NCBI GenBank assembly: GCA_027488845.1
Contig: JAIYBC010000048.1
Location: 1-64,000, forward strand
DNA: 64,000 nt
Reading direction: 5' to 3'
DNA from: Verrucomicrobiales bacterium
GTDB lineage: Bacteria > Verrucomicrobiota > Verrucomicrobiia > Limisphaerales > UBA9464
Numbering within the stretch: position 1 is the first letter of the stretch; each line of letters opens with the position of its first letter. The notes beneath the pieces are model-generated. The model was not told the DNA's origin. It ran no database searches and saw only the letters and a program-made list of their open reading frames with translations. The position numbers and the translations under genes were made by a program. Of the stretch, positions 27,301 to 36,559 are shown in pieces.

Positions 27301-28704
27301 TCAGCGGTCCATCAACATGAAGGTGACGTCCGCCTCGGAGACGGTCTCGCCATCCACGGAGCACTTGCCCTTCGCCTTGCCGATCTTGCCGCGCGACTTG
27401 GTCATCTCGACCTCGATCATGAGGACGTCGCCAGGCCGCACCGGCTTCCGCCATTTCACGTCTTCGGCGGACATGAAGTAGGCCAGTTTCCCGGCGTTCT
27501 CCGCCTGGCGCATCATGAGGATGCCGGCGACCTGGGCGATGGCCTCCAACTGGAGCACGCCCGGCATGATCGGATGCCCGGGGAAGTGGCCTTCGAAGAA
27601 GGGTTCGCCCATCGTGACGTTCTTCTGGGCGACGATCCGGTTGCCGTCGATCTTGGTGACCTTGTCCACCATGAGGAACGGCGGGCGATGCGGCAGGACC
27701 TTCATGACCTGCATGACGTCGAGCGTGGCGCCGTCCTGGACGAGGTTCTCGGAATGCGGTGTGGAATTCACGACGGGAACTGCGGGTTTCGCGGCGGACT
27801 TGGGCGACGTGGAAGCGGACTTGGTCTCGGAGGCGACCGGCGGCGGGGCGAAGGTCCGGGCGGCCTCGATGGGGCGGCGCATCTGGGCGAGGATCGCCTT
27901 CGCCAGCTCGGTGTTCGCGTGATGGCTCGGCTTGACCGCGATGACGTGTCCCCGGATCGGCCGGCCGACCAGCGAGAGGTCGCCGACGATGTCGAGGATC
28001 TTGTGCCGGACGAACTCCTCGCGGTAGCGCAGGGGTTCGTTGGTGAGGATCGCGTCGTCGCGGATGACGATCGCGTTCTCGAGGCTGCCTCCCTTGATCA
28101 GGCCGTTCTTGATGAGGTACTCGATCTCCTCGTAGAAGCAGAACGTCCGGGCGTGGCTGAGTTCCTTTTCCCAGGACGCGGAGGTGACCTCGAGTGAGAA
28201 GAACTGGGTGAACCGGCCTCCGCGATCGGAGCTGGTGCAGGTGACCTTGAAGCCGTCGTGCGGAAAGACCGCCATCTGGGTCTCGCCGATGGTGAGCTCG
28301 ATCGGGGCCACGACCGAGTAGGGTTCGACGACGTCCGACTGGGGGACGGTCCCGGCCTCACGGAGCATCCGGACGAACTCGCGGGAACTGCCGTCGGCGA
28401 TGGGCGGTTCGCCGGCGTCCAATTCGACCACCGCGTTGTCGATCCCGGCCCCGGCGAACGCCGCCAGGACGTGTTCCACGGTATGGATCCTGACGGAACC
28501 CTTGCCGATGGTGGTCGAACGTTGGGTGTCGACGACATGTTCCGCGCGGGCCTCGACCTCCGGGCGACCGTCCAGGTCCACGCGACGGAACCGCAGGCCG
28601 GTTCCCGGCGCGGCGGGCAGGAAGGTCATGGAGACCTTGTTCCCGCCATGCAGGCCGATGCCCGAGAAGGACACGGCCTGTTTGAGAGTCTGCTGTTGAG
28701 GCAC
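27301..28704 (-). CDS. lpxC-fabZ: LpxC-FabZ bifunctional fusion
   Basis: Residues 1-285 are LpxC, the zinc UDP-3-O-acyl-GlcNAc deacetylase, with zinc ligands His78 (HTVEH), His234 and Asp238 (RHKILDIVGD) and the catalytic His261 (KPSHHANT). A Pro/Ala/Ser-rich linker (about 285-325) joins FabZ (about 327-467), the 3-hydroxyacyl-ACP dehydratase, with LPHRPPFLMVD and FEGHFPGHPIMPGVLQLEA, catalytic His373 and Glu387. It links lipid A and fatty-acid synthesis at a branch point. The 467-residue length fits known LpxC-FabZ fusions. I chose the GTG at 28704 because conserved sequence begins at residue 6 and the preceding in-frame codons look like promoter DNA. Confidence 0.94.
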   Translation of the reverse strand: MPQQQTLKQAVSFSGIGLHGGNKVSMTFLPAAPGTGLRFRRVDLDGRPEVEARAEHVVDTQRSTTIGKGSVRIHTVEHVLAAFAGAGIDNAVVELDAGEPPIADGSSREFVRMLREAGTVPQSDVVEPYSVVAPIELTIGETQMAVFPHDGFKVTCTSSDRGGRFTQFFSLEVTSASWEKELSHARTFCFYEEIEYLIKNGLIKGGSLENAIVIRDDAILTNEPLRYREEFVRHKILDIVGDLSLVGRPIRGHVIAVKPSHHANTELAKAILAQMRRPIEAARTFAPPPVASETKSASTSPKSAAKPAVPVVNSTPHSENLVQDGATLDVMQVMKVLPHRPPFLMVDKVTKIDGNRIVAQKNVTMGEPFFEGHFPGHPIMPGVLQLEAIAQVAGILMMRQAENAGKLAYFMSAEDVKWRKPVRPGDVLMIEVEMTKSRGKIGKAKGKCSVDGETVSEADVTFMLMDR

Positions 28705-28718
28705 GGCGCTGGGTAATA

Positions 28719-28748
28719 GCGAATTGAAAACCGGCAAGGCAATGCCCC
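28719..28748 (-). promoter_or_regulatory. Possible promoter of lpxC-fabZ operon
   Basis: On the minus strand, TTGCCT is followed after 18 bp by TATTAC, and the GTG start lies about 14 nt on. The hexamers are weak and the leader would be very short, so this is tentative. It faces the promoter region of the divergent giant gene. Confidence 0.25.
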
Positions 28749-28828
28749 AGTGCGGGAGGCGTTGGAAACGGCAGGTATCCGCAGGCCTGCATTGAGTGCA
28801 CTTGGCGCCCGGGAATAGGCTTTCGAGG

Positions 28829-31800
28829 ATGTCCCGGTTCATGGCGCTTCTCCTGGCCCTCGCCGCCAACCTGGCGGCCGGAACGGACCTGCGCATCGAA
28901 TGGCAATCGGTGGTCTTCCCGGAACTCCCGCCAGCGGGTTCCAACCAGCCCGGGGGCGTCCCGATCTACTGGCCCGTCGCGGGAACCTCCCTTCCCGGCG
29001 GGGACGCCTCCATCGTGGCGGCCACCTTTCCGTCCAACACGGTGACGTACCTCGCCCAGGTCGACCCCACCGGAGCCGTCCTGCGGGTGCGGACGGTGAC
29101 CAACGAAACGGTCCTGGCGGGCGCACGGCTGTTCGCGACCTCCGACGGAGGCTACATCGAGGCAGGCCTGGCATCGACCTACCCGAGCCCGGAGGTGGGG
29201 GAGATCCGCCGATTCTCCTCGGACGGCGCCCGTTCCTGGTCCATCACGTGGACCAACCGGGTTCCCGCCGTTTTGCCAACTGTCTTTCCGTCGTCGGACA
29301 ATGCGATGGAGGCGGGTCACATCGCTTTTCCTCACTCCGCCTGGGGGAATGGCGAAGTGGAGGAGGGTTACACCAACCTCTGGCATCTTTCCTCCGTGGG
29401 CCTCGACGGCCGGTTGGCTTGGACCAGCGGGAAGGCGTGGCGTGGACCGATTGCCAACTCGGTGGCGACACGGGACGGCGGAGCCGTGGCCCTGTTCGGC
29501 CAAGGGCACGGAAGGCAGTGCCTGCGGTTGGACCGCTCCGGAAACCCAGTTTGGATTCGTCCGCTGCGGAATGGATCCATCGACACCGAAGCCATCCATG
29601 AGCTGCCGGACGGGGACCTGCTGATGAACGACGGTGCGTGGCTGACCCGGCTGTCGCCGCGGACCGGGGCTGCCCTCTGGAACATCGAACTCGGAAAGCG
29701 AGCCCAGCGGTACCCGACGGACCTCGAGTGGAATCCCCAGTTCGGGCACCCGGCCCCGATCCATTCGGTCGTGCCGATGCCGGAGCGGGCCGGATTCATG
29801 GCGTTGGTTGCCATCCACGCCACCATCGATGGCTCCGACGCCATCACCCGGATTTGTGCCGTCCAGGGCAACGGGGCGGTTTCCTGGACCACCACATTGG
29901 AAAACGAGGACCCGGGGTCGCTCCAGTTCCTGCCCTTGCCAGACGGTTCCGTGGCCGCCGTAACCGATCGGCGGCATCCCCGATTCCGGCATCAGCCCCT
30001 CGCCCTTCGTATCTCCACCAACGGCTGGACGGGACCGGTCCTCCGCTTCGGCGAGAACCCGGACTGGACCACCGGGTTCTCCGCCGAATCCGGCGCCCGG
30101 TTCCTGGAGGGTGGACGCCAGGTGCGGCTGACCGCGGTCGGTACGGTTGATGTTCCCGGATCTCCCCTTCCCCGCTCGGCGACTTCCACCCCCGACCTGA
30201 TGGTTCCCGGCCTGGCGGAATGCACGGTGGAGTTGGACGGGGACCTCCCCCTGTCCTTCAACTGGGGCCGCATCGTTCGAGCCGGGCCGGTTTCCTCCAT
30301 CTCCACCCTATTCGGACAAGGAACCAGCCGCCTCCTCTACGCCTTCTCCCCCGGGCCTGCGGACGGCATTGCGGAAGCCCAGGTCGTGGTTTCCAACCGC
30401 CTGGGAACGCTGGTCAGCCCGCTGCTCTCCACGCGCTTCATTGGCCGGAAGATCACCCGGACTTACCTCCAGCCATTCGCCTCGAACTCCGCTCCCGTTC
30501 TCTATGCGACAGACCACGCCGCGGACGCCCGGCCCCAATGGTTTCAGGACGGTGAACCGATCCCGGGCGCCACCGGCGAAGCGCTCCCCCTGACCGCGGC
30601 CTCCACTGCGATCCGGCACGTCTACGAGTTCCGCACCGCCGCACCAAACCGGACGTTCACAAACACCGTGTTTGAGGTGGAACGGGCCCCGGGAGCATCG
30701 GAACGTTGGAGGCGGGAGGATCGCGTTTCCTGGAACGGAAGGACTGACTTGGTGGACGCCGGCGACGCAGGCGTCTTTGAACTGTTGGACGGACGCCTTC
30801 GCCGGCTGGATGCAGACGGAAGCCTTCTTTGGGAGATTCCCGGCCCGTATCGGCAACTCCTGGGCTTGACCGCCGGCAACGGCGTTCTGGTGCGCTCCGA
30901 TACGGACGGATGGGCCCGGGTGGATCCAACCGGAAGGATCCTGTGGACCGCCGAACGGCCGGAGGGTGGATTTGGGAGCGTCATTCTCCCGACCCCGTCG
31001 GGCGGCTTCTGGAGCGGCCGTCTGGAGGAGAGGACGGCCCACCATTTCTCCGGCGCAGACGGACGACGAACGGCCACCGTCCGGGTGGAACGCACCGGGT
31101 TCTCGCCCGAACCCGTTTGCGACCGGCTTGCGCTGCGACCGAGCGGAGGCGTGGTGATCGCAGGGCATTGGGAGGAAGATCATTGGGTGGACTGGTATTC
31201 CGCCGATGGAGCACGGACCCATCAACAGGTTCACCGATTCGATTCCACAACGGTCACAGCCGCACTGGTGTGCGACGAACGAGATCGCGTCCACGGCCTT
31301 TGGAACGAGGTGCCCGGCGGGGAGGGTTTGCCCCGTGGCCGGGTGGCCGCCGTGGATCCGGAGACCGGTTGGACTTGGTTCGAGGATCTTCCTCCCAGCA
31401 CAACCCAGGCTTGGAGGATCGGCTCTTCCCCGTCCCAGTTGTTCCAGTTTCCCAATGGAGACGTGGTCGCCAACCCACTCGAAAGGCATGGCCAATCCTG
31501 GCTGGCCCGCTGGAACCGCTCGGGCCGCTTGGTCGGATTCGGCCCGACCACTTTCGAGCCCCTGGTCCCCTTCTATGGAAACAGACTCGCGAAGACGGTT
31601 TGGAACGGTGGGCCGTGGCTGGAGGTGATTGGTCCCGATGTGGACGAACGAGAACGGGTTGCGGTCGGTGGGAGCCCAGAATGGCGGACTGGTCTTTCAA
31701 CGGCTTCAAAGGAGGTCCGGATCTGCATCGGAGCCGGAGGCCGGGTCTACCTTCAGGCCCTGGGTATCGACAGGGATCAGGGGCGCCTCCGCGGGAGTCG

Positions 31801-33904
31801 GGTGCTGGTGGCCCTGGATTTCCCGATGGATACGGAACCGACGAACCGGGCTCCGGTCATCACCGTTCAACCGCCGGAGCCGCGGCCTCGCCATCCCGAC
31901 GAGGCCTTGGATCTCCAGGTTGGCGTTTCCGAATGGCCCGGACAGGAGTTCGCCTGGTACCGGAATGGCCAACGCATCCCAGGGGCTTCCAGCTCTCAAC
32001 TGCACTTGGACGCAGGTCCGCCGCAAGAGCTCTTTCCCGTCTTTCCTGGCTTGGACACCTACCAACTGGAGGTCCGCCGTGGGGGACGCGTCTGGCTCAG
32101 TCGCCCCTTCGAGGATCTCCGTTCCAGCCATCCGCGCGAGTCCGCGATCTCCCTGATGGTCGGATCGTCGTTGCCTTCGCCCACGGTCCTACCTCTTCCG
32201 CAAAGGATCGCGGGCTCGTCACCAGAGACTTGGAGCCGGAATGGAACTCCCCTTTCCGACGTGGACTTGGACTTGATGCGTGCCGGCGTCCGGCCATCCG
32301 ACTCCGGCACCTACGCGGCGGCGTCCACGAACTCGCCGCGATTCCACCTCCGAGTCGAGGATCAGGTCCGACTGCAGCCATTGGCGCCGCCCGACCTCGT
32401 CGGTCTTCGGCTCCTGGGGGACGGAGACGACGGAGCCTATCTGGTCCGAAGGGATCCCACGGCCTCCGCCCCGACCTTTGTCCTCGACCATCTGGACCGA
32501 GCGGGCTCCAACACATGGTCTTCCTCCATCAAGGGCGATTCGTTCGCCTTGGCCGGCGAAGCGCCTCGGTTCATCGGCATCGGGTCGACAGGATCCGAGG
32601 GGACAAGGGAGGTTCGCATTGCCCGGATCCATCCAGACGGTCGGATCGAGCCGGTCCACGCCGAAGTCCTGGCCACGAACCGGTACCTGAACTTCCTGGA
32701 GGGACGAGGCAACCGGGACCATGCCGCGTTCATCGTCCATGCCGAGGATTTCGAAGACGCAGACCCACCTGTTCCCTTCCTTCTCCACCAGGCTGTAGAC
32801 GGGACGTTCCGTCGGGAAATCCTCCCCGAAGCGGCCCAGTACTCCCGTTGGGAATCCGATTGGAACGTGGCACCCAACGGCCACGTCTGGCTGGCCACAC
32901 AACAGGGCCTTTTTCTAGGACCGGCCCCATGGATTCGGGTCGATCCTGAACCGTTCCATTCGATCGCCGTCGACGCGTCCGGATGGATCGTCGCCGCGGG
33001 AACCGACCGGATCGCCGCCTTCACCCCCGACGGAAGAGTCCTATGGAATCGGAAGGAGTCTGCCCGGCAGGTTCGAATCAACCGTTTCTCCCAAATCGTT
33101 GGGACCGACCCTGGTGGCACCTTTGTCCTCGACCGGGAGGGTCGGGTGCTCCTGCGCAGTCCGAGATCGGAGGAACGCATCCCGATCCCGGGAACCGGGC
33201 TCTTCCTGACAGGATGGGGAAGCGTCGAGCAGACGCCCTATTTCATGGGAGGCCTCGAGCTGCAAACGGCGACGGGACAGCGGATCTCGACCTTCCATCC
33301 GCCCTCGGGAAGTTTCCACATCCTCGAGGCGGTTCCCACCTCCGCTGGCCGAGCCCTGTTCCTGCTCAAGGACTCGAACCAAGCCCGGAGCCTTTGGAGC
33401 CTTGTCGCTGACGGCATCCCTTCCGGGCCACGTGTCACGTCGCCAGTACCGGACATGGCAACGGTTCCCTTCGAAACCGTTTCCTTGCAGGCCACCGTGG
33501 AATCCAACGAGGGCGGCCCGTTGACCTGGGCTTGGGAATCGGAGGGGGGAGTCCTCAATGGGGCATCCGGCGAAACGTTGCGTATTCCGTCCGTGACCAC
33601 GGTCCAATGGCGCCGGGTCCAGGCATGGAACGGATCCGGGATCGTCACCTCGCCCTGGATCCGAATCCGTCCCACTCCTTCCTCGTTCGGCGTCCCACGC
33701 CTGGATTCCACAGGCCGGCTGGAACTCCGATTCGCGGGCAATCCGGTCCCCCACCGACTGGAGGGGAGCCAAGACCTGATCCACTGGAACCCGCTAGGCT
33801 ATCTCACGGATGGGACCGGAAGTGCCGTTTCAGGGGTCGGGCTGGCAAAGCCGGATACAGGAGAGGCATTCCGGTTCTATCGGGCGTTGGAGATGCCGCG
33901 CTGA
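28829..33904 (+). CDS. Giant secreted beta-propeller/Ig-repeat protein
   Basis: The 1,691-residue protein begins with a signal peptide (MSRFMALLLALAANLAAG). PQQ/Trp-docking-like units recur, with a G-x-x-LW motif at about 290 (GAALWNIELG), 664 (GSLLWEIPGP), 703 (GRILWTAERP) and 1400 (GRVLWNRKES). Ig-like units with a W-x-x-(N/D)-G-x-x-IPGA turn appear at about 569 and 1041, an Ig with PSDSGTYAA near 1145, and another at about 1565. It ends with a tail of the 'RLEGSQDLIHW...FRFYRAL' type shared with other exported proteins here. No catalytic motif is seen. The most likely place is outside the cell or on the outer membrane. The ATG at 28829 follows CGAGG at a suitable distance. Confidence 0.8.
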   Translation: MSRFMALLLALAANLAAGTDLRIEWQSVVFPELPPAGSNQPGGVPIYWPVAGTSLPGGDASIVAATFPSNTVTYLAQVDPTGAVLRVRTVTNETVLAGARLFATSDGGYIEAGLASTYPSPEVGEIRRFSSDGARSWSITWTNRVPAVLPTVFPSSDNAMEAGHIAFPHSAWGNGEVEEGYTNLWHLSSVGLDGRLAWTSGKAWRGPIANSVATRDGGAVALFGQGHGRQCLRLDRSGNPVWIRPLRNGSIDTEAIHELPDGDLLMNDGAWLTRLSPRTGAALWNIELGKRAQRYPTDLEWNPQFGHPAPIHSVVPMPERAGFMALVAIHATIDGSDAITRICAVQGNGAVSWTTTLENEDPGSLQFLPLPDGSVAAVTDRRHPRFRHQPLALRISTNGWTGPVLRFGENPDWTTGFSAESGARFLEGGRQVRLTAVGTVDVPGSPLPRSATSTPDLMVPGLAECTVELDGDLPLSFNWGRIVRAGPVSSISTLFGQGTSRLLYAFSPGPADGIAEAQVVVSNRLGTLVSPLLSTRFIGRKITRTYLQPFASNSAPVLYATDHAADARPQWFQDGEPIPGATGEALPLTAASTAIRHVYEFRTAAPNRTFTNTVFEVERAPGASERWRREDRVSWNGRTDLVDAGDAGVFELLDGRLRRLDADGSLLWEIPGPYRQLLGLTAGNGVLVRSDTDGWARVDPTGRILWTAERPEGGFGSVILPTPSGGFWSGRLEERTAHHFSGADGRRTATVRVERTGFSPEPVCDRLALRPSGGVVIAGHWEEDHWVDWYSADGARTHQQVHRFDSTTVTAALVCDERDRVHGLWNEVPGGEGLPRGRVAAVDPETGWTWFEDLPPSTTQAWRIGSSPSQLFQFPNGDVVANPLERHGQSWLARWNRSGRLVGFGPTTFEPLVPFYGNRLAKTVWNGGPWLEVIGPDVDERERVAVGGSPEWRTGLSTASKEVRICIGAGGRVYLQALGIDRDQGRLRGSRVLVALDFPMDTEPTNRAPVITVQPPEPRPRHPDEALDLQVGVSEWPGQEFAWYRNGQRIPGASSSQLHLDAGPPQELFPVFPGLDTYQLEVRRGGRVWLSRPFEDLRSSHPRESAISLMVGSSLPSPTVLPLPQRIAGSSPETWSRNGTPLSDVDLDLMRAGVRPSDSGTYAAASTNSPRFHLRVEDQVRLQPLAPPDLVGLRLLGDGDDGAYLVRRDPTASAPTFVLDHLDRAGSNTWSSSIKGDSFALAGEAPRFIGIGSTGSEGTREVRIARIHPDGRIEPVHAEVLATNRYLNFLEGRGNRDHAAFIVHAEDFEDADPPVPFLLHQAVDGTFRREILPEAAQYSRWESDWNVAPNGHVWLATQQGLFLGPAPWIRVDPEPFHSIAVDASGWIVAAGTDRIAAFTPDGRVLWNRKESARQVRINRFSQIVGTDPGGTFVLDREGRVLLRSPRSEERIPIPGTGLFLTGWGSVEQTPYFMGGLELQTATGQRISTFHPPSGSFHILEAVPTSAGRALFLLKDSNQARSLWSLVADGIPSGPRVTSPVPDMATVPFETVSLQATVESNEGGPLTWAWESEGGVLNGASGETLRIPSVTTVQWRRVQAWNGSGIVTSPWIRIRPTPSSFGVPRLDSTGRLELRFAGNPVPHRLEGSQDLIHWNPLGYLTDGTGSAVSGVGLAKPDTGEAFRFYRALEMPR

Positions 33905-34497
33905 GTCGGACATTTCCCGGGCCCTGGCCTTGAATCCCGGCCCCACCAGTCCGCTCAGACCGAGACGCGAGGTGCGGAGAGAACGTCGGGGATTGGACCC
34001 TGCGTTCCATGGAACCGGTCCATCATCGGCTCCCGCGGTTCCCGCATTGCGACGTGGGGACTCCCTCTTCCTTGTCCGCAGTGAGGACCTGCCCACAAGT
34101 CTGGTCCCAAGCTCCTCTGGAATCGAAGGTCCCTCACTTCGTCCCACCCTTGGCACCCTTGGTTGTGAACTTCATCCGACCGCATTGAAGCGGGGATTTC
34201 ACAGCGAAGGGTACCCAGGGTACGACCGAGCCCATGAAGCCCTTGGAACAATGCCCTTCCGCTGAGCCCAACGTCATGCCGGGCCCGCTCAGTCGCCGGG
34301 TCGGGTGACCTCATCTGGCTTGGACCAAACGACCGGGAGGATGTCCAGGGCTGCTGCCGGATCGTTGCGGCCACGGGGCGACGTGTCCCTTGTCGCTCCC
34401 TCCGGCTTGTCGAAGGATTCGAGACCCAAACCGAAGTCATCGGCACGGCATGAAGGACGGCCATTCGCCTTGGGGGAACACCAGGGCAAAGTCCTGC
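33905..34497. other. 593-bp intergenic region with a REP-like palindrome
   Basis: Several open frames cross it on both strands, but none shows a plausible start, protein-like composition or continuity, so I call it non-coding. Its notable content is the palindromic element at 34150-34217. A second hairpin is suggested at 33919-33943 (GGGCC...GGCCC). No promoter or RNA gene is recognisable. Confidence 0.6.
34150..34217. repeat. REP-like palindromic element (full copy)
   Basis: The left arm (34150-34169) and right arm (34198-34217) are imperfect inverse copies: TGG-CACCCTTGGTTGTGAA against the complement TGGGTACCCTTCGCTGTGAA. A central hairpin CCGC-ATTGAA-GCGG (34180-34193) sits between them. 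The 14-nt core TTGGCACCCTTGGT (34150-34163) recurs at 44767-44780. Confidence 0.65.
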
Positions 34498-35352
34498 TCA
34501 AGGGGCAAACCGGTAGAACCGCGACGAGACCGAAGGATCGATCGCCTCCACGGAGGTGACCGGGGTCCAATTCGTGGGGCCCAGGAACGGCGCCGCCTCG
34601 ACGCCGTTCCAAAGGGCCAAGGTGTCGAGAACCAGCCGAGGACCGGCCTCCCCTCTCACGAAACGCACGGGACGGAACCGGTTGTCGACCCCGACCCGGA
34701 GTGGCTCGCCGGGCCGTCCAAGGCCGAAGCCCTTGATTCGGACCTTGAGGGAATCGTCGCCCGCCTGCTGGGGACCGAAATTCCAGTGGCCTTGGAAACG
34801 GAGGGTCAACCATCCCTGTCGGGCCTCGGCCCCGTCACCGACCCTGAAAAAAACGCTGTGGGGTTCACGTGCCGAAAACGCTTCGGACGGAATTCCGATG
34901 TTCGCGACGGTTCCCCCAATCACGGAAACGATGTTTCTTCCAAAACCACCCAATACAACGGTGCTCCGCCCGACCGAACAGACCAAGACCGGGCTCGAAG
35001 TCCATTGCGGAGGGTCGCCCTGCGGATTCTCGCTTTCTGGCCAAAGGACCCGCACACCCCAGTTTCCCGAATCGGCTCGGATAAAGACACCTTCCCTCGG
35101 CTCGAAGGTCAGATCGCGCCTCCATTCAGGGCCGACGCCGAACGGTTCCGGAAGGGCCGGATACCGGAGCGACGTCTCCACCAACTCCAACTCGGGCGCG
35201 CCATCCCCATCGAGGTCGACCGGAAAGCGGTTGACCGACGTCGACGATTTGGGCTCCAGCCCAGGCGACGCGCCCGTGGTCGAAAGCAGGAATCCGGAAA
35301 GGATGCCGAAGGAAAGAAGGGCAAGCCCCGGGCGTCGTGTCGTGGACTTCAT
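34498..35352 (-). CDS. Secreted protein with 'FYR' C-terminal tail
   Basis: The 284-residue protein has an N-terminal export signal (about 8-28, GLALLSFGILSGFLLSTTGAS), then RFPVDLDGDGAPELELVE, a calcium-loop-like DxDGDG segment. The rest is beta-rich with no catalytic motif, and it ends SVEAIDPSVSSRFYRFAP, the same closing module as in the 1,691-residue protein. Exported, function unknown. The ATG at 35352 precedes the signal sequence; the frame is open 37 codons further upstream. It is transcribed toward the giant gene, with the REP-like element between them. Confidence 0.72.
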   Translation of the reverse strand: MKSTTRRPGLALLSFGILSGFLLSTTGASPGLEPKSSTSVNRFPVDLDGDGAPELELVETSLRYPALPEPFGVGPEWRRDLTFEPREGVFIRADSGNWGVRVLWPESENPQGDPPQWTSSPVLVCSVGRSTVVLGGFGRNIVSVIGGTVANIGIPSEAFSAREPHSVFFRVGDGAEARQGWLTLRFQGHWNFGPQQAGDDSLKVRIKGFGLGRPGEPLRVGVDNRFRPVRFVRGEAGPRLVLDTLALWNGVEAAPFLGPTNWTPVTSVEAIDPSVSSRFYRFAP

Positions 35353-35551
35353 GATGCGATCAGCCTTTGGACCACACTTTTCAGAATGCTGACTCCGGAA
35401 CGGTTGGCAAGATGGCAGGGGGCCGCGGAAGACCGATGTCGTTTCCGCAATCTCCGCCGCCAATGGACGGATCCCTCATGGCTTCATGAAGGGCGCGAGG
35501 CGGAAGCGGGCGTTAGGGCCAACGAAACGGGTGGCCTTGGGCGCTCCTGTT
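35353..35551. other. Non-coding stretch, possibly remnant of a C-terminal secreted-protein tail
   Basis: Together with the doubtful gene to its right, 526 bp here lack a secure gene. On the minus strand one short frame (about 35476-35598) ends RFVGPNARFRLAPFMKP, which looks like a decayed 'RFYRLAP' tail of the module seen in neighbouring exported proteins. This suggests a degraded gene but is not proof. Confidence 0.35.
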
Positions 35552-35848
35552 TCACGGAGCCGCTTCCAGCTTGGGCCCGGCTTGGAGGAAGTGTCCTGCA
35601 TGGATCCGATCCGGGGCCGACGATGATTCGGATGTGGGTCGCGCCGCGACGATCCCGATCCGGCCAGGCCGTACGCTGTGGATCGGGACCGGTTCCAGGA
35701 CCGCCGCGCGGAATCCGGTGGCGGGCAGGAAATGTGCAACGATCTCCGGCCGGCTGAACCGGTCCCGTGATCGCAACCGGCTCGTCCCGAAGCCGGCCCA
35801 AAAGGCGGCCGTTTCCGTCCGGAGGCGCAGGGTGGATTTAATCGTCAT
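35552..35848 (-). CDS. Doubtful 98-residue hypothetical protein
   Basis: The frame opens MTIKSTLRLRTETAAFWAGF and runs to AGPKLEAAP. About 75% of its codons end in G or C, lower than neighbouring genes, and no domain, signal peptide or helix pattern is recognised. Its start codon lies inside the TTAA half-site array before the response-regulator gene, which would make it a divergent target of that regulator if real. The alternative is that it is a piece of a frameshifted gene with the tail described at 35476-35598. Confidence 0.28.
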   Translation of the reverse strand: MTIKSTLRLRTETAAFWAGFGTSRLRSRDRFSRPEIVAHFLPATGFRAAVLEPVPIHSVRPGRIGIVAARPTSESSSAPDRIHAGHFLQAGPKLEAAP

Positions 35849-35854
35849 TTAAGG
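35837..35854. promoter_or_regulatory. Phased TTAA half-sites before the response-regulator gene
   Basis: Two half-sites, TTTAATC and TTTAAGG, have their TTAA cores at 35838-35841 and 35849-35852, exactly 11 bp apart. They end 25 bp before the regulator start codon. Direct repeats with one-turn spacing are the usual binding pattern of OmpR/PhoB-type regulators. The same half-site is repeated after the kinase gene. Confidence 0.55.
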
Positions 35855-35878
35855 TCGTCCCGGATAACTTGATCCGAG

Positions 35879-36559
35879 ATGCGGATCCTCGTGGTCGAAG
35901 ACGAACCAAAGGTCGCGCGGTTCCTGGAGCGCGGCCTCCGTCAGCAGGCGCATGCCGTGGACCTCGCGTTCGACGGAGAGGATGGGCTGCGCTTGGCCTT
36001 CGAGAACGACTACGACGTGGTGGTCCTCGACGTCATGCTTCCGGGGAGGGACGGCTTCTCGGTCCTCACGGAACTCCGCACCGCACAGAAGGCGGTCCGC
36101 GTGCTCATGCTCACCGCCCGCGACGAGGTCGGCGACCGGGTCCGGGGCTTGGACCTCGGGGCCGACGACTACCTCGTCAAACCGTTCGACTTCGACGAGT
36201 TCCTCGCACGCATCCGGGCCCTCATCCGCCGCGCGGCCTCCGAGGGACAGACCACCCTGCGTTGTGCGGATCTGGAGCTGGACCCCCGGACGCGGCAGGT
36301 GCGGCGTGGCGGAAAACCGGTTCAGCTTACGGCAAAACCCTACGCGATACTCGACCTGCTCTTGCGCCGTCAGGGACAGGTCGTCAGCCGCACGGAGATT
36401 TCGGAACACGTCTGGGACCAGCGCTTCGATCCCATGGGCAACGTCATCGACGTCACGGTCCACCAGCTCCGGGACAAGGTGGACAAGGGATTCGAACCCC
36501 GCCTGATCCACACCGTCCGCGGGGTCGGCTACGTGCTGCGAGCCGGGGAACAGGCATGA
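35879..36559 (+). CDS. OmpR/CusR-type response regulator
   Basis: The 226-residue regulator has a receiver domain (1-118) with acidic pair Glu7/Asp8, phospho-acceptor Asp51 (VVVLDVMLPGRDG), Thr in MLTAR and the conserved Lys in LVKPFDF, followed by a winged-helix DNA-binding domain (about 128-222) ending IHTVRGVGYVLRAGE. The best overall resemblance is to CusR/CopR/QseB-like regulators. Its stop overlaps the kinase start (ATGA). Half-sites suited to such a protein lie directly upstream and downstream of the pair, suggesting autoregulation and control of the next gene. The signal is unknown. Confidence 0.94.
   Translation: MRILVVEDEPKVARFLERGLRQQAHAVDLAFDGEDGLRLAFENDYDVVVLDVMLPGRDGFSVLTELRTAQKAVRVLMLTARDEVGDRVRGLDLGADDYLVKPFDFDEFLARIRALIRRAASEGQTTLRCADLELDPRTRQVRRGGKPVQLTAKPYAILDLLLRRQGQVVSRTEISEHVWDQRFDPMGNVIDVTVHQLRDKVDKGFEPRLIHTVRGVGYVLRAGEQA

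Noticed and set aside
30829-32949. 706-codon plus-strand frame within the 1,691-residue protein gene
   Set aside because: Arg/Gly/Pro-rich out-of-frame reading; the true frame has protein-like composition and repeated motifs through this region.
33905-34497. Minus-strand frame of about 170 codons in the intergenic gap
   Set aside because: Composition is that of shadow frames, it has no signal or domain, and it covers the palindromic element.
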